64,000 nt of DNA from the NCBI GenBank assembly GCA_965267775.1, contig OZ254140.1, positions 930,001-994,000 of the forward strand, in the 5' to 3' direction. The position numbers and the translations under genes were made by a program. This document shows, piece by piece, positions 61,165 through 64,000 of this stretch. The notes under the pieces were generated by a model, which worked only from the letters and a program-made list of their open reading frames with translations, was not told the origin of the DNA and made no database searches. This stretch comes from Planktophila sp965267775. GTDB taxonomy: Bacteria; Actinomycetota; Actinomycetes; Nanopelagicales; Nanopelagicaceae. Within the stretch, counting starts at the first letter, position 1. Every line of letters begins with the position of its first letter.

Positions 61165-62838
61165 CTAGTCGCAGACTGCGCCCTTTGAGGCAGAGCCAAC
61201 GAGCTTGGAATACTTATGAAGGACTCCACGGCTGTACTTATGTGGCAGCGGCTTCCATCCCACCTTGCGAGCCTCAAGCTCTGCTGGCTCAACCAAGAGA
61301 TCGAGGCGGCGGTTCGGAATATCGATACGGACGAGGTCGCCATCCTTGATGAATGCGATCGGTCCCCCATCGACAGCCTCAGGTGCAACATGTCCTACAC
61401 AGAGGCCAGTGGAACCACCAGAGAAGCGACCATCGGTGAGAAGAAGGGTGGACTTTCCAAGACCCGCTCCCTTAATCGCACCAGTGATCATCAACATCTC
61501 GCGCATACCTGGTCCACCCTTTGGACCCTCATAGCGAATGACGACTACATCGCCCGCCTGAATGGTTCCATTTTCGAGAGCCTCCATCGCAGCCTGTTCG
61601 CGCTCAAAGACGCGAGCCGGACCCTCAAATGTTTCAATTCCGATTCCCGCTGTCTTACAAACTGCGCCATCGGTTGCAAGTGATCCACCAAGAATTGTGA
61701 TTCCGACATCCGTTGAGAGCGGTGAAGAGATTGGGTGAAGAACGTTTCCATCGGCTAATGGTGGATTGATATCGGCTAAGTTCTCAGCCATCGTCTTACC
61801 TGTCACTGTCATGCAATCACCGTGGAGATAGCCTGCATCGAGCAACATGCGAAGAACTACAGGGATGCCGCCGACCTTATCGACATCTGACATCACGTAC
61901 TTACCGAATGGCTTGAGGTCACCCAATAGTGGAACCTTTGAACCGATGCGGTGGAAATCTTCGAGAGTCAGATCGACATCTGCCTCATGCGCAATTGCGA
62001 GTAAGTGCAAGACAGCGTTTGTTGAACCACCGAGGGCCATAACAGCTGTGATTGCATTTTCAAATGCCTTCTTCGTCAAGATATCGCGAGTGGTAATTCC
62101 CTTAGCGATCAAGTTAACGACTGCAGCACCGGCAGCTTCTGAGTAACCATCGCGACGACGATCTACTGCAGGAGGCGCAGCTGAACCTGGAAGTGAGAGA
62201 CCAATCGCCTCTCCCACAGTTGCCATTGTGTTCGCTGTATACATTCCGCCACATGCACCTTCACCTGGGCAGATTGCCTTCTCAATCTCTTCAACGCGTT
62301 CTTTGGTAATGAGCCCACGTGCACATGCACCGACCGCTTCAAATGCATCGATGATCGTGACATCTTTTCCATCAACCTGACCTGGAAGAGTTGAACCTGC
62401 ATAGACAAAAACTGCTGCAACATCGATACGTGCTGCAGCCATCATCATTCCTGGAAGCGACTTATCGCATCCAGCGAACATCACCATTCCATCGAGACGC
62501 TCTGCCTGCATTACCGTTTCAACAGAATCTGCAATGACCTCGCGCGATACCAAAGAGAAGTGCATTCCTTCATGGCCCATTGAGATTCCATCAGAGACAG
62601 AGATGGTTCCAAATTGCATAGGGAATCCACCAGCATCGATAACGCCCTTGCGTGATGCAGTTGCAAGACGAGCCAATGAGAGGTTGCATGGAGTGATCTC
62701 ATTCCATGAAGAGACGACGCCAATCTGTGGCTTTACCCAATCTTCATCGCCCATACCTACTGCGCGGAGCATTCCTCGGGCTGGTGCGCGCTCGAGACCA
62801 TCTGTTACAAGACCTGAGCGGGGTTTCATCGTCGACAT
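61165..62838 (-). CDS. ilvD: Dihydroxy-acid dehydratase
   Basis: 557 aa Fe-S enzyme for the third common step of Val/Ile synthesis. Cluster cysteines lie in FAGCDKSLPGMMMA (about 122-135) and CPGEGACGGMYTANTM (about 190-205); the C-terminal GRFSGGSTGLCVGHV stretch is conserved. It is separate from ilvB: its transcript starts from its own promoter and the gap of 262 bp to ilvB holds the ilvB promoter and attenuator. ATG 62838 sits six bases after a -10 box, so it is probably leaderless; ATG 62829 is the alternative. Confidence 0.97.
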   Translation of the reverse strand: MSTMKPRSGLVTDGLERAPARGMLRAVGMGDEDWVKPQIGVVSSWNEITPCNLSLARLATASRKGVIDAGGFPMQFGTISVSDGISMGHEGMHFSLVSREVIADSVETVMQAERLDGMVMFAGCDKSLPGMMMAAARIDVAAVFVYAGSTLPGQVDGKDVTIIDAFEAVGACARGLITKERVEEIEKAICPGEGACGGMYTANTMATVGEAIGLSLPGSAAPPAVDRRRDGYSEAAGAAVVNLIAKGITTRDILTKKAFENAITAVMALGGSTNAVLHLLAIAHEADVDLTLEDFHRIGSKVPLLGDLKPFGKYVMSDVDKVGGIPVVLRMLLDAGYLHGDCMTVTGKTMAENLADINPPLADGNVLHPISSPLSTDVGITILGGSLATDGAVCKTAGIGIETFEGPARVFEREQAAMEALENGTIQAGDVVVIRYEGPKGGPGMREMLMITGAIKGAGLGKSTLLLTDGRFSGGSTGLCVGHVAPEAVDGGPIAFIKDGDLVRIDIPNRRLDLLVEPAELEARKVGWKPLPHKYSRGVLHKYSKLVGSASKGAVCD

Positions 62839-62844
62839 GGGGCG

Positions 62845-62850
62845 ATTCTA
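62845..62850 (-). promoter_or_regulatory. ilvD -10 box (TAGAAT), leaderless start
   Basis: TAGAAT is followed by six bases and the ilvD ATG, with no ribosome binding site. A weak TTCTCC lies 17 bp upstream as -35. Transcription starting at the ATG is predicted. Confidence 0.55.
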
Positions 62851-62889
62851 TCTCTCATGTCTCAACGGGAGAAGTTCTTGCCCTTAAGT

Positions 62890-62895
62890 TAGAAT
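62890..62895 (+). promoter_or_regulatory. Possible -10 box for the MFS exporter gene
   Basis: Plus-strand TAGAAT about 72 bases before the GTG start, in the 129-bp divergent gap with ilvD. No convincing -35 was found. Confidence 0.3.
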
Positions 62896-62967
62896 TCCAC
62901 TATTCAAGATGGATTCTTGATTCGATACTTATATCCGAAGCAGTACCTAACTTATTGGAGATTTTCT

Positions 62968-64000
62968 GTGCCAAACCAAGACCGCGACGCTCAGGGCCAC
63001 ATTAAGGGCCAAGCACCAGATCGTTGGAGAACACTTCTCGTAGTTGCAATCTCGCAGCTGATGCTCGTTCTCGATAGCTCAATTATGAATATCGCAATTC
63101 CTAGCGCGAAGATTGATCTCAAGATTTCAGATGCTAATCAGCAGTGGGTTATCACTGCATATACATTGGCATTTGGTTCACTCCTTCTTCTCGGCGGTCG
63201 CATCGGCGATTACGTCGGCCGCAAGAAGATCTTCATCGTTGGACTTATTGGTTTTGCTAGCGCATCAGCGCTCGGTGGCTTTGCTACAAACCAGGGCATG
63301 CTCTACGGATCACGTGCGCTCCAAGGTGTATTCGGTGCGCTACTTGCACCAGCAGCTCTTGCAATCATCTCTGAGACATTTAAGGTTCCTTCAGAGCGCG
63401 CAAAGGCATTCGGTGTCTTTGGTGCGATCTCTGGTGGTGGAGCAGCAATTGGCCTCATCCTCGGTGGAACACTTACAGAGTTCTTCTCATGGCGCTGGTG
63501 CCTTGGTGTTAACGCACCAATCGCAGTACTTGCAGCGATTCTCGCATTTAAGTTTGTTCATGAATCAAAGGCTGAGGGCGATAACACTTACGACATTCCT
63601 GGCGTAGTAACAGCAACGGCTGGTCTCTTCTCACTTACATATGGATTCAATCAGGCAGCAACAAATGGTTGGTCAGATGGCCACACAATCGGATTCCTTG
63701 GAGCAGCAGTTGCGCTTCTCGTGATCTTTGTCTTCATCGAGTCAAAGGTTTCAAACCCATTGATGCCACTTCGTGTTCTTACAGAGCGCAACCGTGGCGG
63801 TTCATACCTCGGTTCACTCGTTGTCGGTGCCGGCTTATTCTCAATGTTCCTCTTCCTCGGTCTCTACCTTCAGGTAGTTCTTGGATATAGCCCATTGAAG
63901 TCTGGCTTTGCATTCTTGCCATTTACAGCAGGAATCATCGTCTTCGCAGGTATCGCTTCACAGCTTCTACCTAAGTTCGGTCCTAAGCCGCTGATGGTTC
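62968..64000 (+). CDS. DHA2-family MFS multidrug exporter, N-terminal part (cut by window edge)
   Basis: 344 complete codons are visible from GTG 62968, with GGAG seven bases upstream; the gene runs off the right edge. The start VPNQDRDAQGHIKGQAPDRW precedes the first helix. LDSSIMNIAIPS (about 36-47) and the loop 2-3 motif GGRIGDYVGRKKIF (about 77-90) are typical of the 14-helix DHA2 (EmrB/QacA) group, as is the motif C-like GGGAAIGLILGG. About nine to ten helices are in view. Substrate cannot be told. It is divergent from ilvD. Confidence 0.9.
   Translation, partial: MPNQDRDAQGHIKGQAPDRWRTLLVVAISQLMLVLDSSIMNIAIPSAKIDLKISDANQQWVITAYTLAFGSLLLLGGRIGDYVGRKKIFIVGLIGFASASALGGFATNQGMLYGSRALQGVFGALLAPAALAIISETFKVPSERAKAFGVFGAISGGGAAIGLILGGTLTEFFSWRWCLGVNAPIAVLAAILAFKFVHESKAEGDNTYDIPGVVTATAGLFSLTYGFNQAATNGWSDGHTIGFLGAAVALLVIFVFIESKVSNPLMPLRVLTERNRGGSYLGSLVVGAGLFSMFLFLGLYLQVVLGYSPLKSGFAFLPFTAGIIVFAGIASQLLPKFGPKPLMV

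Noticed and set aside
61216..61683. 155-codon plus-strand frame near the ilvD end
   Set aside because: Antisense to the conserved C-terminal half of ilvD, with no supporting features.

Overview
The window looks like a contiguous stretch of a small, streamlined, low-GC actinobacterial chromosome, most like the freshwater acI / Nanopelagicales group (Candidatus Planktophila-like). This placement is inference from gene order and composition. The order rnj-dapA-thyX / dapB-M16 protease-pnp-rpsO-ribF-truB-rbfA-infB-nusA-rimP / proS-ispG-rseP-dxr is the actinobacterial arrangement. GC looks mid-to-high 40s % by eye, gaps are short, many neighbouring genes overlap by 1, 4 or 8 bases, and no tRNA, rRNA, IS element, CRISPR array or phage gene was seen. 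The window is cut at both ends: RNase J at the left and a DHA2-family MFS exporter at the right.

Layout. (1) 1-20.7 kb: nearly all minus strand. It holds lysine/DAP synthesis (dapA, dapB), thyX, RNA turnover (rnj, pnp), translation (rpsO, infB, rbfA, truB, rimP, nusA, proS), flavin synthesis (ribF) and ispG/rseP. Accessory genes are wedged in: azlCD plus a CGDC glutaredoxin, a secreted Ig-like protein, and a TSUP-type exporter. (2) 20.7-27.4 kb: dxr is translationally coupled to a spermidine/putrescine ABC importer (potDABC), preceded by an aminobutyraldehyde dehydrogenase. Together these suggest polyamine uptake and catabolism to GABA. (3) 27.4-45.7 kb: an 18-kb accessory block with three giant secreted paralogues (2072, 1995 and 1749 aa). 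They are built from glycine-rich blocks, LamG-like, Ig-like, MBG-like, PA14 and fibrinogen-like domains, and share a conserved C-terminal module. A small membrane-anchored protein follows them. This is the most unusual part of the window. (4) 45.8-51.9 kb: rpsB-tsf-pyrH-frr-cdsA-rlmN preceded by xerC. (5) 52-62.8 kb: branched-chain amino acid and serine synthesis (ilvD, ilvB-ilvN-ilvC-serA-leuB-ilvE-cimA), with a Val/Ile leader-peptide attenuator before ilvB. (6) The MFS exporter reads out of the window on the plus strand.

Regulation readable from sequence: several promoters carry the -10 hexamer TAGAAT with a TTGG-type -35 at 17 bp. ilvD and the ilvB leader peptide appear to be leaderless. 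rpsB has a strong hairpin just before its ribosome binding site. Gene functions are called from motifs and family knowledge; no database search was run.
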